From: Wocania_A sp965224845
Lineage (GTDB): Bacteria; Bacteroidota; Bacteroidia; Flavobacteriales; Flavobacteriaceae
Assembly (NCBI GenBank): GCA_965224845.1
Contig: CBDDAJ010000032.1
Coordinates: forward strand, 171,857-235,856
Direction of reading: 5' to 3'
Length of the DNA stretch: 64,000 bases
Shown here: positions 36,720 to 46,366 of the stretch, piece after piece
Position numbering within the stretch: position 1 is the first letter of the stretch
How the letters are laid out: every line of letters begins with the position of its first letter
The notes under the pieces: generated by a model
Seen by the model: only the letters and a program-made list of their open reading frames with translations
What the model was told of the DNA's origin: nothing
Databases searched by the model: none
Program-made: the position numbers and the translations under genes

Positions 36720-37433
36720 ATGAACTGTATTATTGTAGATGACGAGGCTACTGCCAGAACTATTATAGCGCAATTATGTGCAAATGTGCCTAGTTTAAAT
36801 GTTTTGGAAGCATTTCCAAATGCTATTCAAGCCATGAAATATTTAAACCAAAATGAGGTGGATTTGATTTTTTTAGATATTCACATGCCCGATTTTACAG
36901 GATTTGACTTTATACAAACTTTAAAAAATCCCCCAAAGATAATTTTAACAACATCAGATCCTCAATTTGCTATAGAAGCTTTTGAATATGACTGTATTGT
37001 AGATTATCTGGTAAAGCCTATTGCCTTACCGCGTTTTGAAAAAGCTATTCAGAAAGCTAAAATAACTAAAGCCCCGGGAAATATAGCACCTCCTTCTGGT
37101 ACAGAAACTGAAACGTCTACAGCCAATGATTTATATATTAATATAGACAGACGCCTAATAAAGTTAGATATTCCTAATATATACCTTATTGAAGCTAAAG
37201 GCGATTATATTAATGTGAAAACAGAAGATAAAAATTATACAGTACACTCTACAATGAAAAAGATTGAAGAGAAATTACCAAAAGACTTGTTTTTAAAAGT
37301 GCATCGCTCATACATCATCAATATTAAAAAAATTGTAGATATTGAAGACAATAGTGTGCTTATTAAAAAAGATGTTATTCCCGTAAGTCGTTCAAACAGA
37401 CCAGAGCTTATGAAACGTCTTAATTTATTATAG
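36720..37433 (+). CDS. LytTR-family response regulator of the H-NOX relay
   Basis: 237 residues. Receiver (1-~120): IIVDDEA pocket, Asp53 in LIFLDIHMPDFTGFDF, Lys in YLVKPI. LytTR DNA-binding domain (~130-237): IYLIEAKGDYINVKTED, LFLKVHRSYIINIKKI, VIPVSRSNRPELMKRL. It is the last gene of the operon and the natural binder of the 21-bp-phased direct repeats found before this operon and four other units. The binding itself is inference from family knowledge and spacing. Confidence 0.93.
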   Translation: MNCIIVDDEATARTIIAQLCANVPSLNVLEAFPNAIQAMKYLNQNEVDLIFLDIHMPDFTGFDFIQTLKNPPKIILTTSDPQFAIEAFEYDCIVDYLVKPIALPRFEKAIQKAKITKAPGNIAPPSGTETETSTANDLYINIDRRLIKLDIPNIYLIEAKGDYINVKTEDKNYTVHSTMKKIEEKLPKDLFLKVHRSYIINIKKIVDIEDNSVLIKKDVIPVSRSNRPELMKRLNLL

Positions 37434-37450
37434 GCTTCGAAGAATTGATT

Positions 37451-37486
37451 TTTGATTGACCATTCTGAGTATAATGGTAAATCAAA
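37451..37486 (+). terminator. Long hairpin after the LytTR gene
   Basis: 14-base arms TTTGATTGACCATT (37451-37464) and AATGGTAAATCAAA (37473-37486) pair with one mismatch and an 8-base loop, 18 bp after the LytTR stop codon. The trailing sequence CCGTTTTAATAATA has only a short T run, so it may be a weak terminator or an mRNA-stabilising hairpin. The arms contain ACCATT/AATGGT, the same core as the regulatory sites. Confidence 0.45.
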
Positions 37487-37530
37487 CCGTTTTAATAATA
37501 TAATGAAAATGTTTATTATGTTATACATCA

Positions 37531-37585
37531 ATAGTTAAACCTCTCAGATTAACCATTCGTCTACACTTAATTTTCATTTGCCGAA
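37531..37585 (+). promoter_or_regulatory. Regulatory site B before the T9SS surface protein gene
   Basis: ACCATTCGTCTACACTTA at 37552-37569, identical to the second copy of site A across 18 bases. An upstream half-site ATAGTTAAA (37531-37539) lies 21 bp earlier and fits 7 of 9 LytTR positions. CGAA lies 30 bp downstream (37582). A -7-like box TACCCTTG (37596-37603, one mismatch to TAnnTTTG) follows. The ATG is 90 bp from the strong element. Confidence 0.72.
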
Positions 37586-37641
37586 AATTAAAAATTACCC
37601 TTGTATTCTCATTTAGATTTGTGGTATAAAATCACAATACC

Positions 37642-40600
37642 ATGAAAAGAATAATACTTATTTGTATAACAATTATACTTGCAACGTTTAATACTTCAGC
37701 GCAAACAGATGTTGTGAATACAGCTAGCGGAGACTGGAAGGCTTTAATGAAATTTGATAATTTTGACCCTAATGATGATCAGCAATCTAATGCAGACACA
37801 GATTTTGTTGGTAATGCTATCCATGCTATTATGGAAACCCAGAAAGAAACAGTTTCCTTCAATGATGGTATAACAGATGAGGTTTACTATTTTAGAGTAA
37901 GAATGGGACAGAGTAACCCTAATGCTTCGTTTTATTTTGGGATGGATGTTAGCGGCGACTTTATTGCAGATTTATTCATAGAAGCTAATGTTAAAAGCCA
38001 AACACCATATGTGTCTTTCCATTTAAGAGATTATTCTAAATCAGGGCTTTCCCCATCACAAACATCATGGTTAAATGGTTCTCAAAATAATGAATTGGAA
38101 TTAACCAATAGAGATGCCGTTATTAGTGATTATAGTGCAGGAACCGATTTAGATGGAGGCAATAGCGGAACAGATTTTTGGATAGAATTTGGATTTACAG
38201 AAGAAAGTATAAAAGCTTATGTTTTAGACAATTTTAATTTAATTATTGATGGAGATTCCATTATTGCCTTATATGGCTTTACATCTACCAGTCAAACATC
38301 AAATGGAGACGTAATAGGGATTGATGATACTATTCCCGGAATATTAGATAAAACTTGGGTGGAATTAGGTATTGTTATAAATAGCACTTTAAATAATATC
38401 ACTTCTGGCAGTGTTGTAATCCCAACCGTAGATAGTTTAACAACAGAGGATACTACGCCAACACTTACAGGAACATGGGGGAGTACTATGCTAGGAGATG
38501 ATAGTTTAACTGTATCTTTAAATGGAACAGATTATACAACAGAGAACGGACTCCTTATAGATAATCTTAATTGGAGTTTGCCTATAACCGAATCTTTAAG
38601 TGTTGGAACATATAGTGTGGTTGCAACCGCAAGTAGAAATTCTAGCGGTGAAATGATTTCAGACATAACAGATAATGAATTAACCATACAAGATGCACCA
38701 TTTAATTGTGATTATAATGCGTATTTATTTCAATACAATGATGTATATGCTATAGATTTAGCATCAGGGAACTCTTATGAAGTAGCAACCAATGTCACAG
38801 AAGGAAGTATTAATGCAGCGGCATATAACCCGGCAGATGGCTTTATTTGGGGATCATTAAGCTCACCTGCAAAAACTATTGTACGTATAGGTAAGAATTT
38901 TGAAACCACAACACTATATATTGATGAACTGCCAACCAATAACAGGTATGTAGGTGATATTAGTGCAGACGGGATGTACTATTTAAAAGGAGGAGGAACG
39001 ACATACTATAAGATAAACTTAAATCCAAATTCAGACAGCTATGGGCAGCATATAGCTACCCTTAATCTGACTCAAAGTATAAGTCATCATGATTGGGCAT
39101 TTAATGCTGTAGATAATAAATTATACACCGTAGAAAAGAATAGTAACATATTGTACCGTATAGATGCAGAAACGGGAACGATGGAAAACTTGGGTGTAGT
39201 ACCTATTTTAACCGGGTTAAATTATACCTACGGAGCGGTATACTTTGATGCGTCAGGACGCTTTTATGTATCGGCCAACCAAACAGGAACTATTTATGTG
39301 ATTCAAAATGTACAAGATTTAGATGGAACAAATACTATGAATTCAAATCTATTTGCCTTCGGACCATCTAGCTCAAGTAATGATGGTGCTCGTTGTCCAA
39401 CAGCTCCGGTACCACAAGAAGATTGTACCAATGGTATTGATGATGATGGTGACGGGCTTATAGATTGCGAAGATCCTTCGTGCTCGGGTTATGCGGCATG
39501 CCCTGTTATAGAAGCGCCAACTACAGGAGGAAATACAGGGGGATTAGAAAGTAATAACAGACTATCGCAACAAATAAGTAAACGAAACTTTAACCGGGCA
39601 AAAAGCAGTTATAAGTTTGATAAAACTACTGCTAAAAAATTTAAAAAAATACCAGAATATGGAAAGAAGACAACTAATAAAGGAGGCGGATTTCAATTAG
39701 CAGATGTAATACCGTTGGAAGTTATTAATGAAGACCAGGCTATAGAGTCGTCGCCTAAAGATTTAATTGGGATTACTAATGCTACCGATGTGTATGCTGT
39801 TGATTATTTAAAAGCTGGAGAAACCATTGGTTCTATACTGGCACTTAAAACAGAAGATGGTGTATATGAACATACAAAATATATTTGCGACCGGTTATTA
39901 GGTGCCCAGTTAATTTCGGTATCTACCATCGAAATTAGAGAACAACAATTTATAAAAGCATTGATTAGAAATATCGATGGTTCTTTAGAGTTTGTTTTAA
40001 GTTTATCTGCAAAAACAACAAATAATGGAAATAATTTTGCGATAGAAAGTCATTGGAATTTAGATAAATACGAGGATAATGTTGGGTTTTATAACTTCCA
40101 GATATGGTCAAACTCATTAGATGACTTATTAAATCTTGGAGAAGAAGTAATACGTTTGCTAGACGTTCAAAAACCGGTAACAAGTTATAATAACTCACCA
40201 CCACCAACGGTATTTGTTAGAAAAGGAAAATACCATAACGGCAAGTTAGATTTACAAATTGTAAATACGAATAGAAGTGAAGCTGTTGCTTTTGATGGCG
40301 GATTACGAGCTACTGAAACCAAAACGGTAGAATATGTGTCGTCAACCTTAGATTTAGATGGAAACTACATCACCAATATGGAAGTTGATGCCGGAAACCT
40401 GTTTGATATTGGATTTAGAATAGGTGATGGTATAGCAACACCAGATGATTTATTTATGTCTGATGGTCCCTGGGGTTACGATGATGCCGCACCAAGTACT
40501 ACAGTAACTAATTATACGGTAAATACTAACGAAGAAACCTTTAGTGATGATGAGTTTCCTCTCGAGAGAAATATTGAATTAACAGCAGCTACAAGCGAAT

Positions 40601-41226
40601 ATATTGCTGCTTACAGAGCCTTAACACCAAAGTTTAGCCCGATAAATTTAACAGCGTATAATAGCTTGCAATTAAAAGCCAAAGGTACAGGGACTTTAAT
40701 TATCAGGCTCGTAAAAGAAGGAATCGATAATTGGGAAACGCAATATAAAGCATATATAGAGCTTACAGAAGATTTAAAAGCGTATAGTATACCGTTTTCT
40801 GAGTTTAAATCTATAAACCAAACAACGTTTATAGCTAATGATGTAACCTCGGTAGTATTTACTATGCTGGCTGAAAATGGTATTGAAGAAACAAAAACCA
40901 TAAGTTTGCAGCAACTAAGTTTTTCTAAAAGGAATACCCTTTCGGTGGATACTTTAAATACAGAGGATGATTATAATAAAGCTGTTGCTGTGCCAAATCC
41001 AATGCGTGCTAATACCACTATACAGTTTACGGCCCAAGCTAATGAAACTATACAATTGATGGTGTACAACCAATTAGGTGTGCTGGTTAAGCAACAAACG
41101 TTTAATGCCAGAAAAGGCCAAAACAGTTTGCCATTAACAAGAACGCACTTAAGTACAGGGTTGTATTTCTGCACCCTTAAAGGTCGAAACACTAATTATA
41201 AAACTATAAAATTACTTGTAGAGTAA
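37642..41226 (+). CDS. Large secreted protein with T9SS type A sorting domain
   Basis: 1,194 residues. Signal peptide MKRIILICITIILATFNTSA. The N-terminal ~250 residues resemble a beta-sandwich (FVGNAIHAI, FHLRDYSKSGLSPSQTSWLNGSQ). An Ig-like repeat follows (~260-350, TLTGTWGSTMLGDDSLTVSLNG), then a propeller-like region (~355-590, IWGSLSSPAKTIVRIG), a Cys/Asp cluster (DCTNGIDDDGDGLIDCEDPSC) and a middle domain of unknown type. The C-terminus is a T9SS sorting domain (VPNPMRANTTIQF, MVYNQLGVLVKQQ, STGLYFCTL). It is exported and attached to or released from the cell surface. Its promoter carries the relay's motif, so it may be an adhesin or matrix protein. Confidence 0.88.
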   Translation: MKRIILICITIILATFNTSAQTDVVNTASGDWKALMKFDNFDPNDDQQSNADTDFVGNAIHAIMETQKETVSFNDGITDEVYYFRVRMGQSNPNASFYFGMDVSGDFIADLFIEANVKSQTPYVSFHLRDYSKSGLSPSQTSWLNGSQNNELELTNRDAVISDYSAGTDLDGGNSGTDFWIEFGFTEESIKAYVLDNFNLIIDGDSIIALYGFTSTSQTSNGDVIGIDDTIPGILDKTWVELGIVINSTLNNITSGSVVIPTVDSLTTEDTTPTLTGTWGSTMLGDDSLTVSLNGTDYTTENGLLIDNLNWSLPITESLSVGTYSVVATASRNSSGEMISDITDNELTIQDAPFNCDYNAYLFQYNDVYAIDLASGNSYEVATNVTEGSINAAAYNPADGFIWGSLSSPAKTIVRIGKNFETTTLYIDELPTNNRYVGDISADGMYYLKGGGTTYYKINLNPNSDSYGQHIATLNLTQSISHHDWAFNAVDNKLYTVEKNSNILYRIDAETGTMENLGVVPILTGLNYTYGAVYFDASGRFYVSANQTGTIYVIQNVQDLDGTNTMNSNLFAFGPSSSSNDGARCPTAPVPQEDCTNGIDDDGDGLIDCEDPSCSGYAACPVIEAPTTGGNTGGLESNNRLSQQISKRNFNRAKSSYKFDKTTAKKFKKIPEYGKKTTNKGGGFQLADVIPLEVINEDQAIESSPKDLIGITNATDVYAVDYLKAGETIGSILALKTEDGVYEHTKYICDRLLGAQLISVSTIEIREQQFIKALIRNIDGSLEFVLSLSAKTTNNGNNFAIESHWNLDKYEDNVGFYNFQIWSNSLDDLLNLGEEVIRLLDVQKPVTSYNNSPPPTVFVRKGKYHNGKLDLQIVNTNRSEAVAFDGGLRATETKTVEYVSSTLDLDGNYITNMEVDAGNLFDIGFRIGDGIATPDDLFMSDGPWGYDDAAPSTTVTNYTVNTNEETFSDDEFPLERNIELTAATSEYIAAYRALTPKFSPINLTAYNSLQLKAKGTGTLIIRLVKEGIDNWETQYKAYIELTEDLKAYSIPFSEFKSINQTTFIANDVTSVVFTMLAENGIEETKTISLQQLSFSKRNTLSVDTLNTEDDYNKAVAVPNPMRANTTIQFTAQANETIQLMVYNQLGVLVKQQTFNARKGQNSLPLTRTHLSTGLYFCTLKGRNTNYKTIKLLVE

Positions 41227-41261
41227 ATAAGAATTATTAATAGCAATTGCCCTAACTTGAT

Positions 41262-41300
41262 AAAAAGGTAAAAAGCGTAAGTTTTTTGCCTTTTTATTTT
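41262..41300 (+). terminator. Intrinsic terminator
   Basis: AAAAAGGTAAAAA and TTTTTTGCCTTTTT pair with one G-T step around a GCGTAAG loop and are followed by ATTTTT. It lies 36 bp after the T9SS protein gene. Confidence 0.75.
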
Positions 41301-41417
41301 TAAGATGGTTAGAAAAAAAATAAAGGAAAATCTGATTATATTAGTGAAATATATAATTAGTTACTGAAACATGTAACAGGCCATAAACAAACACATTGGG
41401 CGCAAGCTAAAAACCAA

Positions 41418-41939
41418 ATGACAAGAAAAATTGGGCTTTTAATATTTATTATAATTATTTCGATAATGCTCGCTTCGATTTATGGCTTTTTACACAATCA
41501 AATTACTTACACAATCTCTTCAGAATATTTTACGAAATTTAAGTTTCGACAATTTCACTTCTATTTTATGGGAGAAAATCAACCAAGACAAACAGCCTCT
41601 TTAGTTGGAGTTTTATCAACATGGTGGTTTGGACTTTTAATCGGACTGATTATTGGAATCGTTGGAATGTTTCAAAAGAATTCCAAAATTATGTGGAAAA
41701 GTGCTTTCGGAGCGCTAATTAGAACTTTGGGAATTGCAATCGGAATTGGAATAGTGGGAATTTTAGTTGGTAAGTATATAATTTCAAACGTAACTGCAAA
41801 TTGGAATCTTCCAGGAGATTTAACTGACCGAAAAAGTTTTTTGATAGCTGGAACAATACATAATTTCAGTTATTTTGGCGGAATAATCGGACTCATTTAC
41901 GGCATAATATATCAGCTGAAAATGAAAAAAGACCAGTAG
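41418..41939 (+). CDS. Hypothetical membrane protein, possibly acquired
   Basis: 173 residues with three or four membrane segments (~5-25, ~75-95, ~107-130, ~150-168). Glycine-rich helices (IGLIIGIVGMF, TLGIAIGIGIVGILVGKYI). No family recognised. Codon habit (many GGA/GGAAT steps) and the flanking non-coding pieces, which contain motifs such as GGGCGCAAGC upstream and CTGCTGTGCC downstream unlike the rest of the window, suggest a transferred single-gene cassette. That is an impression from reading, not a computed result. Confidence 0.6.
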   Translation: MTRKIGLLIFIIIISIMLASIYGFLHNQITYTISSEYFTKFKFRQFHFYFMGENQPRQTASLVGVLSTWWFGLLIGLIIGIVGMFQKNSKIMWKSAFGALIRTLGIAIGIGIVGILVGKYIISNVTANWNLPGDLTDRKSFLIAGTIHNFSYFGGIIGLIYGIIYQLKMKKDQ

Positions 41940-42101
41940 CAATAAAGCTATGTATAATTAATTGTAATGGATTTTCACTTCGGAAATTCACATGCATTAA
42001 TTATCTTAGTAACCAATGGAATGAAACTCGCGAACATCCCGTAACGAGTCATATACAAAACTGCTGTGCCAGATAACAAATAACAGACAGACTAATTAAA
42101 C

Positions 42102-44027
42102 ATGAAAAGAAGGCAATTTATAGGAACTGCAGGCAGTGCAAGCCTATTCCTTTTAGCAGGAGGACTTGCCTCATGTATAAACAAAAGAACAACCGACGAA
42201 TTTGTTTTCTTAGAAGCCGAACAGTTTGAGAACCTTGGAGGGTGGGATTTAGACCAACAAATAATGGATCAAATGGGGTCCTCTTATTTGCTAGCACATG
42301 GTTTAGGAATTCCTGTTGAAGATGCAAAAACCAAAATAGAATTCCCTTCTTCTGGAAAGTATCGTGTATGGGTACGTACCCGTGATTGGGTTGCACCATG
42401 GAAAGCACCAGGTGCACCTGGAAAATTTCAAGTACTCATAAACAATAAGCCACTAAATGTAGTGTTTGGAACCAAAGGTTCAGAGTGGCACTGGCATGAT
42501 GGTGGTGTTATAGAAGTAGATAAACAGGCTAGTGTTGCATTACACGATTTAACGGGTTTTGAAGGCCGTTGCGACTCCATTCTTTTTTGCAAAGCCCTCG
42601 ATTTTGAGCCAACAAACAAACTTGAAGCTTTAACCAAATTTAGAAGGAACTTACTGGGACTACCAGAAGAACCTGAAAATGGAGGTAGTTTTGATTTTGC
42701 AGTAATAGGAGGAGGATTTGCGGGGGTATGTGCTGCTCTATCTGCAGCAAGAAATGGGTTAAAAGTAGCACTTATACAGGATAGACCTGTTTTTGGAGGT
42801 AATGGAAGTTCTGAAGTTCGTGTATGGCCAGAAGGGAAAACACAACAAGAACCTTTTCCTCATGTAGGAGACATTGTTAAGGAAATAGCACCTGAATTGG
42901 CTCAGCCAAAATATGGATCTAGGAATGCTATTCATGGAAGTGCGTACAATGATGCCCGAAAGTATAGAATCGTTGAAGACGAACCACGAATAACAATCTT
43001 TCTAGAAGAACGAGCTATTAAGGTTGAGTATAATGAAGGGACAATTTCGGCAGTAATCATTCAAAATACACGAACAGCTATTCGAAAACGAGTTAAAGCA
43101 GGTTTTTTTGCAGATTGTACAGGTGATGCCACAGTAGGCTATTTAGCAGGAGCAGATTACGAAATGGCAAGCTCACAAATCATGGGCATGAGTAATTTAT
43201 GGAACGTCTTGGATGCCGCCAATCAAGAAGAGGTTCTAAAATGTGAATGCAAGGACAAAACAGCACTGACCATGTCCTGTGAAATAGGAAACGTAGAACA
43301 ACCATTTCCTAGATGTCCATGGGCCATTGACTTAAGTGATAAACCTTTCCCTGGGAGAAAAAATTATAAAGGCCAATGGGGGGCAGAAGACCCTTTAGGC
43401 AATTTAGGTGGCTGGTTTTGGGAAAGTGGATTTGATAAAAACCCCATTACAGACATAGAGAAAATTCGGGATTTAAATTTTAGAGCAATGTATGGCGCAT
43501 GGGATGCATTAAAAAATGTGGATAAACTTTATCCGAACCACCGCTTAGGGTGGTCTGCATATATTGCTGGGAAACGAGAATCAAGAAGGCTCATGGGAGA
43601 TGTTATTCTTAATTCTGATGATTTCAAATTACAAAAGCAATTCCCTGACCCTGCTTTTCCCTGTTCATGGCATATCGACATTCATAACCCCCATGCATCT
43701 TTTGATAACGATTTAAAAGGACAAGAGTTTATATCCCAAGCTACCGTAGGTAAAGATTATGAATATAAAGGGATATATTGGGCCCCCTACAGAACACTCT
43801 ATAGCAGGAATATAAAAAATTTGTTTATGGCCGGACGCAATATAAGTGTAACCAAAGAAGGTTTAGGACCCGTACGTGTGATGCGTACTTGTGGTATGAT
43901 GGGAGAAATCGTAGGGAAAGCCGCTTCAATTTGTATTAAACATAATACGTTTCCACGAGAAGTTTATGAAAAGTATCTTAATGAGTTACAAACTTTAATG
44001 CGTACTCCTGGTAGTTATCGAGTATAG
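42102..44027 (+). CDS. Tat-exported FAD-dependent oxidoreductase
   Basis: 641 residues. The protein starts MKRRQFIGTAGSASLFLLAG, a Tat signal variant, followed by a lipobox-like ASC. Residues ~30-170 form a beta-rich module (YRVWVRTRDWVAPW, FQVLINNKPLNVVFG) like the carbohydrate-binding-type domains attached to these enzymes. The FAD_oxidored domain (PF12831) starts FAVIGGGFAGVCAALSAARNGLKV and continues GGNGSSEVRVWPEG, FADCTGDATVGYLAGADY and ends NLFMAGRNISVTKEGLGPVRVMRTCG. Related proteins are found in polysaccharide degradation loci; the substrate is unknown. It does not carry the relay motif. Confidence 0.88.
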   Translation: MKRRQFIGTAGSASLFLLAGGLASCINKRTTDEFVFLEAEQFENLGGWDLDQQIMDQMGSSYLLAHGLGIPVEDAKTKIEFPSSGKYRVWVRTRDWVAPWKAPGAPGKFQVLINNKPLNVVFGTKGSEWHWHDGGVIEVDKQASVALHDLTGFEGRCDSILFCKALDFEPTNKLEALTKFRRNLLGLPEEPENGGSFDFAVIGGGFAGVCAALSAARNGLKVALIQDRPVFGGNGSSEVRVWPEGKTQQEPFPHVGDIVKEIAPELAQPKYGSRNAIHGSAYNDARKYRIVEDEPRITIFLEERAIKVEYNEGTISAVIIQNTRTAIRKRVKAGFFADCTGDATVGYLAGADYEMASSQIMGMSNLWNVLDAANQEEVLKCECKDKTALTMSCEIGNVEQPFPRCPWAIDLSDKPFPGRKNYKGQWGAEDPLGNLGGWFWESGFDKNPITDIEKIRDLNFRAMYGAWDALKNVDKLYPNHRLGWSAYIAGKRESRRLMGDVILNSDDFKLQKQFPDPAFPCSWHIDIHNPHASFDNDLKGQEFISQATVGKDYEYKGIYWAPYRTLYSRNIKNLFMAGRNISVTKEGLGPVRVMRTCGMMGEIVGKAASICIKHNTFPREVYEKYLNELQTLMRTPGSYRV

Positions 44028-44150
44028 AAAAGCTAAAAAAAAGTGAAAAGAAATTGATTTATGCCGCGAGTTATAAAATACCTGAAAAATTGTTGTCGGA
44101 ATAAAAAACGTGTTACAACTATAACATGTATAATTAATTACTAGAAGTAT

Positions 44151-46229
44151 TTACTCCCTAAAACCAGGCTTCCCACACAAATACCATTTAAAACGTAATC
44201 CTATTTCGGTAAACGTAAATCCAGCAGCTGTTGCTGAGGCAATATTACTGCGTGTACCAAATACATTTATAAGCGCACGATCAGAAAATTTATAGCCCAA
44301 CGTTCCTTGTATTCTATACGTACTCTGGCTGCTGTTACCTCCAATGTGTTGTAAACCTGTAGCTGCGGTTAACTCGTAAAACCATGCGTTGGGTTTGGTA
44401 ATCACTTCATCTTTAATCAGGTTTATAAAAACTTCACCGGCATTAAATTGTTCCGGGCTAAAATAAATAGCAGGCACCTGGTTTTTAAAAGTAATGTACT
44501 GGTAATTTAAACCCGCTTTTAATACTGGTTTGCTTAAAATGGTATAATACAACGAGGTAAATAATAGGTTTCTGGTATTATCATCATTTTGTGAGGTGTA
44601 ATAATACTGTGTGAACCAACCCACGTTAAAATTGGTGTTGAGATTATAATTGGCATAAAAGTGATGCATTACAATTTCACGATCTAATAAATCGGCATTA
44701 AAATTTTGAACCTCGCGTTTGTAGCCAATATCTAAAACCTGTAATTTAAAGGGTTTGATATTAAACGACACATCGGTTAATAATTGGGTATAATCATCGG
44801 TTTTAGCCTTTGCTGAGGTAATACCAGCAGTTCCCTTAAACGTTATATTGGGCAGCAATTGATACGCTAAGCCCGCAGAGAAGTTGTTTGATGTTGCTTT
44901 GTTATGAGTTATGTTGTTGTTTGTAGTGCGGTAACTATAATTGGCTAACCACTTAAATTTAGTGGACGTTGGAAACACAATATGGTTTTGTAATGTAAAA
45001 GCCTCATTATCGCCATTATCAAAACTATAAGATCCTTTTGTTTCTATAAAAGGGGTAAAACGGGTATTTAAATCTTTTATAAAATTGGTAGCATCTTTTT
45101 GCTTCTCGTAAAAGGTTAATGTGTTTTCTGCCGATGTATAAGCATCATCATAAAAGCCCAAAGCTTTTAGAGCATTTGCTTTTCCTAAGTTCCCATCAAA
45201 CGAGCTGCTGTCATTCTTTAAAATGCGGTTGTAATCTGCAACACTCTTTTTAAAATTGCTTTTATAAATGTTTAGTGTGGCACGCAAAGCCAAGATCCAA
45301 TTTTTGTTTGGGGTCTTATTTACTAATGTATCTATTAAACTTTTGGCTTGCTTATACTTTTTATTCCAAATTAAGGCTTGTATGTAACGTTCTTTGGTTT
45401 GTTTTACTAATACACCATCTGCATCTTTATCTAAAGTATCAAATGCCAGTTGGCTTATTTTTAAAGCGCTTTTTTCTTTTCCGCTTAAATGTTCTACCAA
45501 CGCTAATCCATTTAGTGCAGTGATTTTATTCTCTGGGGTTTTAGCAATACCAGTATAGGTGTCTTGGGCTTTTTCTAATTCGTTTGAAATCAAATACAGG
45601 TTGGCAAGATTTAATAAGGTGTCCTTATCATCTCTAAAAAACTCAAGGTTTTCTTTTAAAAGCCGTTCCGCTTCAGCATAATTTTGTTGTTGTTGGTTTT
45701 GGTATGCATAACCTAAATAGATGTATTTTTTAGAGTTTAATGCATTGGGGTTTCCTGGAGAAACATCTAAGGCTTTATTGACATAAACCAGAGCTTGATC
45801 ATAAATTTTAAGATTTGATAATGTATTAGCATAACCTAAAAGTGCAGGAAAACTTTGATTGTTGTCTTTTATCAGCTTTTCATAATAAGGTTTTGCGATG
45901 TTATAATTTTTATTCCAAAGTAAAGATTCGGCATAATTGAGTTTAATTTCAAAGTCGTTTGGATGTGTTTTTAGCAGATCAGTAAATATGGAAACCGCTG
46001 TTTTAGAATCTCCATTTAATCCAACTGCGCGACCATAGCATAATTTAGCGGTTTTGTTGTTTGGATAATCTTTTAATACGGTTTCAAAAAATAATTGTGC
46101 GGCTTTATATTTACCGGTTTCTAAGTAATTAAAACCTGTTTGCATGTTTTGAGCATACAAAGAAGGAGTTAGAAATAACGCAAGTATTACGACTCGAAAA
46201 TTAAAGGGTATTATTTGGGTTTTTATCAT
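44151..46229 (-). CDS. TPR/YaiO-type outer-membrane beta-barrel protein
   Basis: 692 residues from ATG 46229 (chosen over 46259 because MIKTQIIPFNFRVVILALFL gives a proper signal peptide ending SLYAQ). Residues ~25-390: about ten TPR units (GFNYLETGKYKAAQLFFETVL, NYNIAKPYYEKLIKDNNQSFP). Residues ~400-692: a YaiO-like barrel (FKWLANYSYRTTNNN, GYKFSDRALINVFGT, FTFTEIGLRFKWYL). TPR plus barrel is the layout of polysaccharide exporters such as PgaA, BcsC or PelB, although the fold family differs. It is divergent from the STAS-flippase operon across regulatory site C. Confidence 0.85.
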   Translation of the reverse strand: MIKTQIIPFNFRVVILALFLTPSLYAQNMQTGFNYLETGKYKAAQLFFETVLKDYPNNKTAKLCYGRAVGLNGDSKTAVSIFTDLLKTHPNDFEIKLNYAESLLWNKNYNIAKPYYEKLIKDNNQSFPALLGYANTLSNLKIYDQALVYVNKALDVSPGNPNALNSKKYIYLGYAYQNQQQQNYAEAERLLKENLEFFRDDKDTLLNLANLYLISNELEKAQDTYTGIAKTPENKITALNGLALVEHLSGKEKSALKISQLAFDTLDKDADGVLVKQTKERYIQALIWNKKYKQAKSLIDTLVNKTPNKNWILALRATLNIYKSNFKKSVADYNRILKNDSSSFDGNLGKANALKALGFYDDAYTSAENTLTFYEKQKDATNFIKDLNTRFTPFIETKGSYSFDNGDNEAFTLQNHIVFPTSTKFKWLANYSYRTTNNNITHNKATSNNFSAGLAYQLLPNITFKGTAGITSAKAKTDDYTQLLTDVSFNIKPFKLQVLDIGYKREVQNFNADLLDREIVMHHFYANYNLNTNFNVGWFTQYYYTSQNDDNTRNLLFTSLYYTILSKPVLKAGLNYQYITFKNQVPAIYFSPEQFNAGEVFINLIKDEVITKPNAWFYELTAATGLQHIGGNSSQSTYRIQGTLGYKFSDRALINVFGTRSNIASATAAGFTFTEIGLRFKWYLCGKPGFRE

Positions 46230-46233
46230 AATG

Positions 46234-46288
46234 CAAGTTAAGCATAAGTATCGATTCATTCATCTACAGCAAACTGCAACTCACCGAA
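46234..46288. promoter_or_regulatory. Regulatory site C between TPR-barrel gene and STAS operon
   Basis: TTCATTCATCTACAGCAA at 46255-46272 is a diverged copy of the strong element (CATTCnTCTACA kept). The upstream half-site CAAGTTAAG (46234-46242) is 21 bp earlier and fits 7 of 9 LytTR positions. CGAA lies exactly 30 bp downstream (46285). It could serve the STAS operon (ATG 112 bp downstream) and the divergent barrel gene, whose start codon it nearly touches. Confidence 0.65.
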
Positions 46289-46366
46289 ATATATGGTCTT
46301 TCTATTGATAGTTAAATGATATTTACATCAGAAACCAAATCAATATCAACTTAAAAAATAGAAATT

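Noticed and set aside
41380..42090. Integron attC-like ends around the 173-residue membrane protein gene
   Set aside because: Some inverted words are present but no proper R'/R'' core pair could be laid out, and there is no integrase nearby.
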